This document shows, one piece after another, positions 38,100 through 49,815 of a DNA stretch of 64,000 nucleotides. Both the position numbers and the translations under genes were made by a program. Every line of letters starts with the position of its first letter. Position 1 is the first letter of the stretch. Source of the stretch: Hypholoma sublateritium FD-334 SS-4 (taxonomy: Eukaryota; Basidiomycota; Agaricomycetes; Agaricales; Strophariaceae); assembly GCA_000827495.1 (NCBI GenBank), contig KN817519.1:388462-452461 (forward strand). The letters are read 5' to 3'. The notes beneath the pieces are model-generated. The model was not told the origin of the DNA. It did no database searches and saw only the letters and a program-made list of their open reading frames with translations.

Positions 38100-40313
38100 C
38101 TATGTTGCTGCTTCTTTTGAGAATCTAGGGTCACTTCTGTAAGATTCAGAATACATCGACTGCGAGTTAGAGGAGACTAGCCAGCTTCGGGAAAACTCTC
38201 GTTGGTGTGCCTTCTCAAAATACTGGATAGAGACAGTCGGTGTTGCTGGACTGGACGATGGGAAATCCTGTTCGAGTAGCGACGAACGGACGTCGTTAAT
38301 AACAACCTGTGAACTTGGCGGATCCATCGATGGGGCGTCACGAACTAGATACGAGCGTGGAATGGAGAGAATCGAGGATGTGTCCCGGTCGTCCGGCACT
38401 GGATTTGAAGCGCGGTTTGGTGCCAATGGTTGCGTGTCGGCAAATGGGTCGCCGTATTCGGTGTTTGCGCTCTCTCGAGCGATTCGGAGACTTCTCGTCG
38501 TCTGGGGAAGACTCGGGGCTTGTTTATGACCAGCCCTCTGCTCGCGTTCCACGATCTCGTTGGCTGCTCGATTTATTGCCGTGCATGTAGCGGGGTGAGA
38601 AAGAAGAGCATCCCTTTCGTGTCTATGCACGACACGCCCGAAGCTGTGTATAGCGAGTAAAGATATTATGCACCCTTGTATTTGCGTCAGCTAGTTGCTG
38701 TCAGTCTCTAGAGTATTTAGCTTACAGTTCACGGCAATCCACCCAGCGACGCTGAGCCCGTTTTTGACATTGACGCCGATGATCACTAAAACAGCGACGA
38801 CGACACAGTTAAATGTGATAAAAGTAGTGTAGAGAAGCTGAAAGAAATTTTTAGCGCGGTGGACAGTACTGGTAAATCATGAAAATTCACTTCGTCCTTC
38901 ATCACTTGTCGAAAGAGTTCCATACGCGGAATGAGGCGACTCAATCTACTCATAGACGAGGGTGCTAATGAGGTTCGAATGGTGGGGATTGCATTGATCT
39001 GCGCCTGCTGCGTTCTATTTCGGAGGCCAGTAGAGACTACTTTTGTCTTTGGCGTAGATTCAGGTCTCTTGATTCTTCCAAAAAAGCCTTGGACTTTGCC
39101 AGAATTTTTCTCGTCCGCGGTTTCAGTAGACCCTTCCTTGGTATCTACAATGGCTAGTACTTCTTGAGGTTCAGGTACGTAATCCCACCATCCCCGCCGG
39201 ACTTGAGTGGGTTTGTCTACTGGGTCTTCCGGAAATTCGATGGGAAGGTCGTCCATGGATAATTCAATAGATATGCGGCCTCGAGCGGTGGGTGATCCCC
39301 GGGATTTCCAACAAACGAAAAAAACTAAGCAAAGAATGGCGAATACTTGGCATTGGTAAAACAAATGAAGTTCAACCCGACTCACAACAGCCACAGATGA
39401 ACAGCGACTCTGCGAATTGAAGAACGACAAAATAGCGCGTGAAGCGTAAATCATCAGTCCGGAAGCAGGTTCCTGAGCCATATATGAGTACAGTAGGACC
39501 GATTTATTCACCAATCGTACCTGATAAACGCTTCACCACTCGTGTTTTGATGATATCAAGGACGACCACAGCTATGGATCCCATCTGAAACAAGGCGAGT
39601 ACGACAGGAATGAATCGGGCATTGTTCAAGCATTTATACACTTTAACACCCAAAATGACGGTAATCTATGCAAAGAACGATTGAGGATGGAAGTCGATAA
39701 ATTCAAGCATACTGCTCACCAAAAGAGCAAGAGAGGTAGCACCACATATACATGACAAGACAACGACGCTGCAGCTCTATTAGAAATGCCATTACTTCGA
39801 AAAGCTCGTCACTCACACATTGCAAGGGGTCTTTGGATCGAAGTAAGACAGAATGACGGGTGTGAGGGACACTGGGGCCAGAATTTGGCTGAGAAATAGC
39901 ACGTAGAACAGCATCTTTTTCTTGACTTTGCCACGACGGATGTAGTCACCGGAGACAATTATGTTCCTTGCGAATACCATCGCAAGGGCTCCTATAACAA
40001 GCAGACCAACATATGACTCCGTTAAATCTTGTTGAAAAGAAGAGGATATGAGGGAGCCGTCCGGATAGGTGGAGTAAACGGGCACAAATGTCTCGATAGA
40101 TGCTGGCGCGTAATACGCATTGAAATCAGGGATGATCACTGTTGTCGATAGATGAACGACAAGGATGTCTGGTAGACAGGATGAAGAGGGCCCAGGAGTG
40201 ATTCGAGGTTGAAGAATATTTTGATGAAGGAATGTCGGTGTGGGTATTGAGTTGGTCAATGATACAATCCTAGTCGGCCAGCCAGTGGGTTCCAAACCGT
40301 GACGTTCTGCCAT
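38100..40313 (-). CDS. multipass membrane protein, unassigned
   Basis: Start MAERHGLEPTGWPTRIVSLT at 40313; stop at 38100. The first exon carries a loop with LVVHLSTTVIIPDFNAYYAP, then hydrophobic helices SYVGLLVIGALAMVFARNI and MLFYVLFLSQILAPVSLTPV. Short exons between about 39800 and 39370 add four more membrane segments (for example VVVLSCICGATSLALLL and the segment before VVKRLSG). A cytosolic-looking part with FPEDPVDKPTQVRRGWWDYVP follows. Another helix lies near 38800-38870. The last exon (38630-38100 region) is hydrophilic and Ser/Pro-rich. Layout is like the membrane protein at 25910, but no clear sequence relation is seen. No functional motif was recognised. Confidence 0.65.
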
Positions 40314-41007
40314 CGCAGATGGTGGATAGAAAGTTGCCAGTCAACGGCACTGGATAGTGAAAGTCAAGGGAATCAAAGCTCCAGCTTCGTTCAAGTTGAA
40401 AATGCAGATCCAACGTCTACCATGTCTGCGCGATGTTAGTTGGTTAATGGGTAGAGGCAGAAAATGGCGAGGTTGGAAGATAAAAGTAGTTATTATTGGA
40501 TAGATATGTCGCTAGCCATCTGCGAATCATTCAGCCGATTAGACATGATGATCATGTGGGGAAGGGCAAGGCGACCCCGGACGAGGTAATTTACAGATAG
40601 TGACGGTTACCACCCCATTCTGACAGTCAGAGACATATCGTTGCATGGGAGGTGCAGTCGGTGCAATGGGCCCTACCGGCGCCTGTGAAATTAATTTCTC
40701 TGCATCAGCAGATGACAAGCTTTTCGTTGCTGCCGACAACCTCCGGCAGTCCCCAGAGCTGTTTCCAGACAGATCCACCGCATTGGCCGAGCCAAGTAAC
40801 AATTGAAATAACTGAGACTACATATGGAGGTTAGAAAGGAAGAGTTCGACTATTTAAGACGATCAGATGACGCTTGAACATCCCGCCTATAGCTTATCTA
40901 ATCGCCATATACCACAATTGATTTCTATTGATTTTCTGTACCACCACCAGCTTTTTGATTGAATATTCTGATCGGCCTGAGTCTACGCGTCTCATCCGAA
41001 AAAATCA
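40314..41007. promoter_or_regulatory. divergent upstream region, membrane protein / FAP7
   Basis: 694 bp. It has short open stretches on both strands around 40539-40834, none starting with ATG and continuing into a convincing protein. A TATTTAAG lies at about 40851. Nothing can be assigned. Confidence 0.4.
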
Positions 41008-41636
41008 ATGGCTAAAGGACCGGTCATCGTGATAACTGGGACTCCTGGGACTGGAAAATCCACGCACGCAGCGCTCCTTGCCAACGAATCTCCGGTTCCG
41101 CTGAGGCACATCAACGTCAGCGAGTGGGTGAAGGAACGCGAGCTCTACGAAAAATATGATGAGGAATGGCAGACGTATACTGTAGACGAAGATAGGGTAT
41201 GTATCTTGGCTATGCGCCGTGTTATCACTCTAACATCAACGTAGCTGCTCGACGATCTGGAGCCTTTGGTTGCTGAGGGTGGCCTCATCCTTGATTGGCA
41301 CACTTGCGAAGCATTCCCGGAGCGCTGGGCCGATTTGGTGGTAGTGCTACGATGTGACCACACTAAACTATGGGAACGCCTTGAGGCCAGGTTAGTTTGT
41401 AATTTTTGTCTACGAAATACGCCGCTAATACTAGTAATAGAGGTTACCCTCTTAAGAAAATCCAGGAAAATAACGAGGCAGAAATCATGCAAGTTGTCCT
41501 TGAAGAAGCACGCTCCTCATACGCACCCGAGATTGTGGTCGAATTGGAAAGTGAGAATATGGAAAATCTCGAATCGAACGTTACGAGAATCGGAGGATGG
41601 ATCACAACATGGTTGAAAAATCAGGAGAGCAGTTGA
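41008..41636 (+). CDS. FAP7: Fap7/adenylate kinase 6, small-subunit assembly NTPase
   Basis: Nuclear NTPase with adenylate-kinase fold that acts in late 40S ribosome maturation with uS11 (Rps14). Three exons (41008-41196, 41245-41390, 41441-41636) give 176 residues, the family size. Walker A is GTPGTGKST (residues 11-19). HINVSEWVKERELYEKYDEE and LIVDWHTCE-like LILDWHTCEAFPERWADLVV are diagnostic, followed by VVLRCDHTKLWERLEARGYP and QENNEAEIMQVVLEEARSSY. Introns are 48 and 50 bp, GT-AG. The gene looks intact. Confidence 0.95.
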
Positions 41637-42245
41637 ACCTGCAGTGTTCTTAATGAAAAGGTGTGATATTCTCAGTGGCATTTATACGCAGGCATACGCC
41701 AACAGCTGATGATCGATAATAATAGTGGTATGCGCGAAATTCTTGGAATTTCTGATATCTCACGAGAGGTCTTCATGATGCCTTACATAGCCACTGCCTG
41801 TAAGGCTAATGCAAGACTAATTCCGGCCCGAGACGAGAGAAGAGGAAACCTTCCCATAAAACGCGGTTTTGAATTGCGAACGAACGTCAGAAAGAGGTAG
41901 CAACCTTCCCCATCGGAGGGCCCGGATTTGGTCGGCCGTATTATTTTTTGTGGCAGGGGGAATAGGGTGTTGAAAAGTATACTTAAACATTAAAAACACG
42001 TAAAAATCCGTGCTTTATAATAACGTGAATGACATGGAAACATTTTTTATGCCAGGACTTGTGTTTTCTTGGTTGGGCCGGTAAAAGGACCCATTACTAA
42101 CACGTAAGCGACATCAATGTGCTGCTCTGCAAACTTGAAGCCATTTAATTATTATTTGTTCCGAGTCTGCCACGGTGGCCTAGTACTTGGTCGAGCATTC
42201 TTATGAATCATCCCGCTCGACTCTGATCTCGAAATCCATGCCTCC
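41637..42245. other. intergenic between two plus-strand genes
   Basis: 609 bp, AT-rich. A box-A-like TGGCCTAGT near 42175 was examined and not accepted as a tRNA. No gene is seen. Confidence 0.45.
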
Positions 42246-43457
42246 ATGTCTCCTGCCGTCATAAACGAAGCCCCTCCTTCCGAAAAAAAACTATCGTTAT
42301 ATGAAGCCAGCACGCAATGTAGGAACTGGCGGTACTCCACGGAACGCCTCGCCCAAATCCGTGCCACCCTCAACGAGGCGGCAGTCACAATTATCCGGAC
42401 GAAGATCGAGACTGACGAGGTATTTGCCCGGCTACTCTATATTTCTCAAACGCACCATATGAATACGTTTCCTAGCCAGGATCGTCCAGGAATGTTTCAT
42501 TTTTAACGCCTAATGAAGAGGTCTTACTAGTCAAGCTCTACATCAGTAAGATTGGCCAGCTGTGTGGGTATTTCCGCTTCCCGGAGGAGGTCGAGGCCAC
42601 TGCCATCACGTATATGAAGCGATTTTACCTACAGAATACAGTGATGGACTGGCATCCGAAGAATGTGATGTGAGTGACGCTCCGCATCTCATCGCCTTGT
42701 AGCACGTATCCATCGCCCACAGGCTCACCGCACTGTTCCTCGCCACGAAGACGACGAATAACCCTATATCTCTGGAACAGTACACGACGCATATCCCTAA
42801 GACTACACCGAACGACGTCCTTGACCTCGAATTCCTCATCGCACAGAGCCTCGGCTTCGAATTCGCGGTGTGGCACGCACACCGCGCTCTCTGGGGCATT
42901 TGGCTCGATATTCAGGTACCTTCCCCTTTCTCCCTATCTGGATTAGCGCCGATGCAGATACGCAGAATCTCCCCGACGGTGCGGCGCTCGCCTCTGCGGA
43001 ATACGATGCTGCGCTCGCCCGCGTGCGCGCGTCACGCCTCACGGACGCAGAGCTGATCTATACGCCGTCGCAGATCGCCCTCGCAGCGTTCTCACTCGTC
43101 GCGCCTGACTCCGCCGCGCGGTGGATCACGCTGAAAAACCTGTCCGAATCAGCGACGCTACTGGCGGTGCTAGACGAGATCAAGTCGATGATTGCCCACC
43201 AGGGCCTTCCGCCGGACGTGGAGTCCGTGCGCGAGGTGGACAGACGGCTGAAGCTCTGCAAGAACCCTGAAAAGGTTGTTGGCAGCAAAGCCTATCTTGC
43301 CCGGAAGAAAGAGGAGGAGCGCATCGCCGAGGAGAAGCGTACTAAAAAAGCTGAGCTCCAGAAAGCTGCGGTGAACGATGAGCAGGACCCCTTTGGCACT
43401 AATTTGGCACCGAAAAAGGGCCTGGTGGACTACGATGATGACGACGACGACGATTAG
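42246..43457 (+). CDS. CCL1: cyclin H / Ccl1, TFIIH-CAK cyclin
   Basis: Regulatory partner of Cdk7/Kin28 in the CDK-activating kinase of TFIIH. Four exons: 42246-42419, 42476 to about 42670, about 42724-42915, about 42979-43457. Recognisable parts: LYEASTQCRNWRYSTERLAQ, LLVKLYISKIGQLCGYFRFP, YMKRFYLQNTVMDWHPKNVM, LTALFLATKTTNNPISLEQY and DAELIYTPSQIALAAFSLV, all in the cyclin-H order. The first intron needs the CCTAG acceptor at 42475 to keep the frame into NVSFLTPNEE. The tail is Lys/Glu-rich and ends in a run of seven aspartates. The 3' half is GC-rich compared with the 5' half. Confidence 0.9.
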
Positions 43458-43825
43458 CCCAAAGATGTAGATGTACATCTTTTTATTTATATAATTAACT
43501 CATGGCAATTGCATGGTTCGTCTGACCGCAACGATTGAAACATGAAGATAATCTCGAATATCATGAACAAGAATATATTCAGAGGACACTGGTAAAATAT
43601 ATTCCTATCATAGCATTGGCTACATATCTCCAAATAATAATGCTGTTTGGAGGTTTATATCATAGGAATGGTCGATGTTGGCTACAAATTGACCTCTTCT
43701 GATCGTAGGATGCGATTAGAGAGGCTTCGAAAGAGCCGTGTAAGCGAGATCGTGAAAGAGGACAGTAGGGCGACGACAAAAACTGATATATTGCTCAAGT
43801 ATTTTAAAAACCTATGATTGATAAA
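43458..43825. other. intergenic between convergent genes
   Basis: 368 bp, AT-rich. It contains a repeated ATATATTC/TATATTCCT-like pattern around 43570-43670. No gene is seen. Confidence 0.4.
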
Positions 43826-44434
43826 TTAACAGCTGTAAGTAGCGCAGGAGATAAGATATGACTTACAACAGTCACAATCAAAAGGACATAATGGTGTGTC
43901 TGATTGAAAGCTGCAGTAGAATATGAAAAAGAGGGGACGCACAGTTGCTCACCACCGCCCTCGTCGCCTATACCAAGTTCATCTTCTTTGTAGACAGACC
44001 ACCCTTCCTCCGTTTTTCGACCTTGATAAGCGTTAGATGGACGTAGTATAGTGAGTGTAAAACTTACGATCAGAGGTACCTCTAGAGTCCTTAAACAGGG
44101 TATCAGGATCGACGATGCCCTTTTTGGGGCGGGTGCTGGAAACTTTGGAGTCGTCACGAACAGGATCGACCTTGCGACGCTTTGCAGGTGCCAGCAAATG
44201 GCGAGAAGTGTCGACGACGGTCTCGGGCGCAGGTCGTTTTTTGGACGAAGACGCTATAGGCGCGACATCGGTGGGCACATCAGCATGAGGAGCGGGAGCA
44301 GTTTTTTTCTTTTTCTTTTTCTGCTTCTTCTTATCCTTATTGGGAGATGGATTTGTAGAAGAGACGGCTTTACCAGTGGGGGCGGGGGCTTTGCCCTTTG
44401 CCTTGCCTGAAAAGATATCGTCAATCTCGGACAT
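43826..44434 (-). CDS. DUF1764-family protein
   Basis: Small conserved eukaryotic protein of unknown function. Start MSEIDDIFSGKAKGKAPAPT, then a Lys-run KKKQKKKKKKTAPAP, PAKRRKVDPVRDD and GIVDPDTLFKDSRGTSD. After an intron near 44018-44068 comes RRKTEEGWSVYKEDELGIGD, and after another near 43896-43950 the family signature DTPLCPFDCDCC. The conserved core sits at the very end, as usual in this family. The 3' end is ambiguous: reading straight on stops at 43826-43828, while using a GTAAGT donor inside the last Cys codons would end at 43804. The basic tract suggests a nuclear or nucleolar location (inference). The gene is divergent from the Swi1-like gene. Confidence 0.8.
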
Positions 44435-44763
44435 GGTGGGTGGAAGAAGAAAAAAAGCGCGTGTCTATAAAGGGGGGTCACGCGTATGTGACAATCCCCA
44501 TTTGGGGCGTCACGATGTGCCACGCACCCAATGAGTGCCGCTGAGCCGTGGACAGCCGCGCTGGGGATACCTCGGGGCTGGACTGAGGGTTATAGATATG
44601 TTGAACTTGGTTAAAAAGGGTGGCCGAGAGGCTCTGGGTGGAGGAAGCCAGGAAATGGGGATTTTGTTGCTGAGAACGGAATTGTGTGCCAGTGATTGGA
44701 CTGTTTAAGGCGGCTGTTGTTTGTTGAACTTGCCAGCATCGTGGATATTCCATTTGAGAGGGC
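44435..44763. promoter_or_regulatory. divergent promoter, DUF1764 gene / SWI1-like gene
   Basis: 329 bp between divergent start codons. No defined element was assigned. Confidence 0.45.
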
Positions 44764-47700
44764 GATGGTGTAAGGCGCCGTTCTTTTTCGTGGCTGGCAG
44801 CAGTTGATGATTTGTTTACGACAGACCCCAGAATGGGCACCCGCAAGGCGGCTCGCAAGCGCAGAGCCAATCGACGGCCACTTTCTCGTCATTCCCTCCG
44901 GCCGACCCGTCCTCATTCAACCTCCTGGACTCTCCCCACGTCGCCAAGCAAATGGCTGCTTTGACCGCCGCTAATCAGGCAAGAATAGCCCAGAATGCAC
45001 GGATCGCCTCTTCGTCCCATCCTCCTAACGGAACAAGTTCGGGGTCATACCTCGGAACAATCTCTCACAGCTTTCCTCCTAACAGTCATGACCTTTTGAC
45101 CAACTCTGCCAACGGACATGCGAATTTCTTATCCCAAACTAATTACGGCCTTCCACAATCTTCAAATAACTCCACCAACCCCTCCTTTCTGGACTCCAAC
45201 ATGTCGCAGCCAAATGCCGCCCGTAATCAGGCTGCCCCGAACCTGCAGTTGAAGCAACGTCAGTATAGCTTCCTGCAGGGCCTCCACAACCTCATGGCAA
45301 AGCGCGGAGCCCCATTACCCCCGCAACTCACCGGCATACCCTCTCCTACCTACGACGCGACCAGCACTACCTGGGGCATCATTGAATGCTCCAAGGAAGT
45401 CGGTTCGTTCGTACTTGCAGGTAAGGACGTTGACTTGTTTAAGCTTTGGGGGTTGTCAATACAGAGCGGGGGTGGCCAGAGTGTGAGTTGGGTCTCAAAT
45501 GACTCTGCATTCTTCTAATCCGTCTACAGATCAGCAATGCGAATGGATGGGGAGCAATCGCACAACACTTTGACTTGCCCGAGGAATTCCCTTCTGGAGT
45601 CCAAGCCAATAAGTCTGCCTCAGTGGCCACTATGCTTTCTCAATACTATATGGCCCTTCTATACCCGTTCGAAGAGTATTACAAGAAAAACATGCAGGAA
45701 CAGCAGAAGAAGGGGCAAACACCGCAGAGGCCGGGGGGCATGCCTGGACAACAATTCGCAATACCTTCGGGCGTTGGACGCCCGACTGGAATGCCAGGGA
45801 TGCAACAACCAGGGATGCGAGGGATGAATCCTACCGGCGGCATGTCGCAAGCTATACCATCCACAAATGGACTCAATCCATACCCCCCGATGCACAACCA
45901 AGTTCGCTCCAACGCATCCCAAAATCCTCACCAGATCTCAGCAACCGATTCTCACAGCCCTATCGTGTCTACCGAAATGGATGCTCTTACGCACACGGTT
46001 GACTCCAATCTACTGGACCAAGACACACAGGGGATAAAACGAAAATACGACCAAGACGGCGGAGATAGTAAAAGAGCGAGACAAAAAACTGGTGCGTTAT
46101 TTGTGCTGTCAATGCTGCACCTGTGTGTTTACGATGTCAACGTTTGCAGATCCTCCAGAAAATGGCTCCGTATGTTTAGCGACTGCTCTCACTTCCCGAT
46201 AAGCTAACGTATACATTAATAGATGTTGATGGCAATGACCGAGGAGGTAGGCACTTCTGGCCCTCACCAAGAATCGCAACCTCCTTCGGCAATAAGTTCC
46301 CAGTCCCGACCTCGTCAGCAAGCCACTCGTAGCAAGATCGAATATGTCCCTCTTGCGCGTGAGGTTGATACATACGGAGGGCGGGATTTGCATGCTATCG
46401 ATCAAGAATGGCAGTCTTCAGTGCCGAGACGACCTTTGCGAGATATCAACGACTGGGGAGTGGTCGACATCGAGTGTTTGTGCATGTCCATTCGGTCTCG
46501 GCTATCCATCGAATTGTCATATGCTCTGACGACTTTGACTGTCCTATCAACAATGAAGGGCCAAGCCCAAGGCTCGGGGTTTCCTATCTACAATTGCCCT
46601 GATCTACTCGACGACATACTTGACCTGATGGAAGAGTGTGCTTTTGGTGAAGCAGAAGCCAAACCTGCACCCAATTATCTGCAACGCAATTCGAAGATAT
46701 ATACCAACCGAGAGCTGGTGGCGCTAGTCCAAGATATGCAAACACAACCATTCGCTCCTCTCGTGGTCCATCAAGGCGCGAAAGATCCAGCTTTAGGCCC
46801 TCAGCAACGACCTGCGAACTTCGTGCTTGTGATAGTTACTATCATTCGCAACATGTCACTGATTCATGATAATATGGAATTCATTGCAACTCATCCAAGG
46901 CTTATCGATATGCTCCTTCGGTTATGCGATGTCGAAGAGGCTGACGGAAAGCCCCCTGCGCCCACCGCGAAGAATCTATCAGTAGCGGATGTCTTGCTTA
47001 TCCGAAAGGAAACCATGGCCACTCTTATGAACACGGGAAGCATGATTAACCTCGCTCAAACAACTTCCTCGCTGACCACGCTGCGAATGACTCGACGTGC
47101 CTTTGAACTCTTCGCGTCATACCTGGTCGATCCAGCGGAATCCGTCCCACCCCTTGCCACTGTGCAGATGACAGGTGTTCCCCCCAATACAAACCGCAGG
47201 CCTCCACCCCTCGTAGAGATGGCACTCGACGGATTCACTCACTTTAGCCAAGGCGACGGAAACCGGCAAGTAATCACTAAAGCTGTTCCCGGCCCCACGC
47301 TGTGGCTCTTACTGGAAGGGCTCGTTCACCGCCTTCCTTTGATCGACGCCGACTTCGTGTTTTTGCAGCGAGAGTCCTGGCTCTGCTACATCGAGAAGAT
47401 CGTCATGAGCATCTATTCCCTGGTATTCCTGGCTCCGTACGAGCTAAAACAGAAAATCAAGACCGACAGGCGCCTTGCGTTCAAGCAGGTCATGTTCCGG
47501 ATGGCACAGCGGGTGCTGCTGGTACCGGCTGGGGGCACGGCTATCTCTGCGCGGCGCGCTATCGAGGCTATGAAGCTTTTGGACAATGCAGAGGAGTCGT
47601 CGGACACTTCAGAGTCAACTGTCCCGGTCCTGTCGTTCGGGATGGGCTTCTCTGATGGGGGCGACGCAAGTGTCGACAAAGGCACCGGGATCCTTGGTGG

Positions 47701-47800
47701 TAGTCGAGGCGTCAGCTATGAAATGCTGCTGATGCGCGATGTGAATATGGACGTCGTGTTTTTCAACGAGTTAGATAGCTTGGTTCGGGTGGAGTGTTGA
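44764..47800 (+). CDS. SWI1: ARID-domain SWI/SNF subunit, Swi1-like
   Basis: DNA-binding subunit of the SWI/SNF chromatin remodeller. Proposed start ATG at 44764, followed at once by an intron (44767-44831, GTGTAAGG...CCCCAG) into NGHPQGGSQAQSQSTATFSS; this keeps the Gln/Ser/Asn-rich N-terminus open. The ARID lies around 45240-45690 (KQRQYSFLQGLHNLMAKRGA, GKDVDLFKLWGL, NANGWGAIAQHFDLPEEF, LSQYYMALLYPFEEYY) and is split by an intron 45480-45528. Met/Gly/Pro-rich sequence follows, then a basic GIKRKYDQDGGDSKRARQK. The last exon (46223-47800) is a helical ARM-like domain with PYLVD-like ASYLVDPAESVPPLATVQ. Order matches Swi1 of fungi. The first coding exon is inferred. Confidence 0.85.
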
Positions 47801-48142
47801 CGCAAGCGACGCTGCGGTGTGGACTGGATCTTTCGGTTATGTGTATACTATTATGATTGTTTTTTTGTTTTGCGTTTTCTGTTGTTTCTCAAAAATCTCT
47901 AGTGACTTTGACACTTGATGAAGCCCCTGTATCCCTACTTAGTTACACATTTATTTAATCGACCATAATGTTCCTCTGTGCAAAGGGTAGCCGCACGGCC
48001 CGGTGTTGGGTGCATCATTCCTCGCCGACGTCACCGGTCACCTTTTCTCTGCTACCACCTTCGTCGTCTTTCTGCCCAGCGGCTTTACTAGTATTCCGCA
48101 ATATCAAGACCTAAATCCACCGTTCTCCCAACCGAATACAGT
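47801..48142. other. intergenic
   Basis: 342 bp between two plus-strand genes, T-rich after the SWI1-like stop. No gene is seen. Confidence 0.45.
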
Positions 48143-49053
48143 ATGGGCGAGGTCGACAACAACTCTCCAAGTGTTCGTGCAGACTCTGCAGGAAAGGATG
48201 AATTGTCCACACAGTTTGACAAGAGTATCACATATGTGCGAGTATACACAAACCGGTACGCATAATGTATGCAACAAGGTAACTATTTGATCAAGCAATA
48301 TCACTCTCCCCTTAGCTTGGAGCAAGACTATGTACGCCCTGCTCTCAAGGTTTGTTACGCGTATTCGAAGGACAGACCAATATCAACGGTATGTATGCTG
48401 CGAGCCGCACTTTCCATGAGCGAGCTTATGTACCGCTTCCCAGGTGTTCCTCGCATTCTTTGGCTCATTGAGCGCCCTTCCTGTGCTAGTATTCCTGTAT
48501 GTCCTCGCCTGGTACACGACATCAATTCCCCCCTAAATACAGCTTATTAGTGGGCTGTCTCTGTCGATCGCCGCCGTCTTCACCGCAACTGCACTTGGAA
48601 TCGCTTTGGTTGCTGCTACTGCAATTATACTGGGTCTATGTGAGCGCTTAACATCTATCATGCAAACTCAGCCCTACTGAACGATGATTGTCAGTGGCTA
48701 TCCTGTGCTCCGTCCTAGTTGGGACCTTCTTTGCCGCCTTGTTCCTCTCAACGGCCACAGTGTGCACGTACTTCTTCGTCCGCTTTGCAATGATTGTTAG
48801 GCAGGAAGGCACATCTGGGGTTGCTTCATGGACGACCGAAATGAAGCAATTGGCATTCGGCACAAAGAAGCAAGGGCAGCAACATGGCCGGCAAGTCAAT
48901 GAGAAACCCGCCCACTCTCCCGACCAACAAAATGGGGATACGAAATCGCCTTCCATTCAGACAACTTCCAGCGAATCTGACAGTCATATTCATTCCGAAC
49001 TTGCTGCGGGGCAATTTTTCAATGAATACGGCGTCAAGGAGCAGGGGGAGTAG
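48143..49053 (+). CDS. small multipass membrane protein, promethin/LDAF1-like hairpin topology
   Basis: Start MGEVDNNSPSVRADSAGKDE. Introns near 48257-48315, 48389-48443, 48497-48545 and 48637-48692 join hydrophobic stretches VFLAFFGSLSALPVLVF, GLSLSIAAVFTATALGIALV, ATAIILGLL and AILCSVLVGTFFAALFLSTA. The last exon ends with a hydrophilic tail rich in Gln/Ser (TKKQGQQHGRQVNEKP...). Four closely packed hydrophobic segments with small residues resemble promethin/LDAF1-type lipid-droplet assembly proteins (yeast Ldo), but this rests on topology rather than a clear motif. Splice joints between the short exons are tentative. Confidence 0.5.
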
Positions 49054-49590
49054 TTGGGCTCGGAGACCGTTGCATTCGTGAATATTGGAGGTTGTAAAGT
49101 TATGCAGATTCTTTCTGATTTCATCTTCCTAGTCGTAAGCGCTCATGCGCGTGAGTATCGAGCATTGTTTGACCTAGTATATCAAAAGTTTTCCATTCTT
49201 TTTTAGACTTTGAATTATGTAGACCTCTACTGTATTACTTCGGATCACTTGTAAAATATTTCTTGTCATAATTTTTTTTATTTTGCTGTGCCTGTCGTTG
49301 TATTTGATCGGTTTTAAACGCAAGTGTTTACTCGAGGTCAATGCGCAGACCCGAGCCTACTCTCGTGACGCGCCCCGGTCACTGTCGCTGAACACACCGA
49401 CGCAANGACGGCCTAACCATGACGAGGTGACCGCCCACACTCCNGAGGACAAAAATAGACTCGAGAGGACTTCGCCCGTCGGGCCAGTCCAACAAGTCTC
49501 ACTATTTTTCCCTCCTACCGTCACTCGAGAACAGGCTACATACTTCGCGTTATACAACCTCACATCGCCTAAGCTCATCTTTACCGTAAA
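49054..49590. other. flank and left edge of the repeat island
   Basis: AT-rich up to about 49310, then sequence with two unresolved bases (49406, 49444) that has degraded-looking coding content. The left end of the retrotransposon probably lies here but was not defined. Confidence 0.35.
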
Positions 49591-49596
49591 TGCATC

Positions 49597-49815
49597 ATGG
49601 AGAGGAAACTACCATCCCAAATACCTCCGGGAAACGTACTGTCGGGTCAAATGATGGATCAGTCAGCCCCGATGGAAGTCGAGAAAGGTCTCAGTCTCCT
49701 GGAGAGGCTGGAGAGCGACCTACCCGCCCATCGGACGCTCCTCTCGCGGTTGAGCAAATCGCCGTTACTAGGGAAGCATCAGCAAATCGTGGGTCGGCTA
49801 TATAGTGTTATATAG
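49597..49815 (+). other. short ORF upstream of the GC-rich block, possible detached gag N-terminus
   Basis: 72 residues with ATG (MERKLPSQIPPGNVLSGQMM...), helical and leucine-rich in the second half (EKGLSLLERLESDL). It ends just inside the AT-rich stretch at 49804. A frame shifted by two, starting at 49590, is also open. Either could be the first part of the gag-like gene. No domain is recognised. Confidence 0.3.

Noticed and set aside
40539..40834. Small ORFs on both strands before FAP7, one containing a GQCGG-like word
   Set aside because: The minus frame starts with TTG, no consistent splice model was found, and the cellulose-binding-like word is not followed by the rest of that module.
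42169..42240. tRNA-like box A (TGGCCTAGT)
   Set aside because: No matching box B or cloverleaf pairing could be built downstream.
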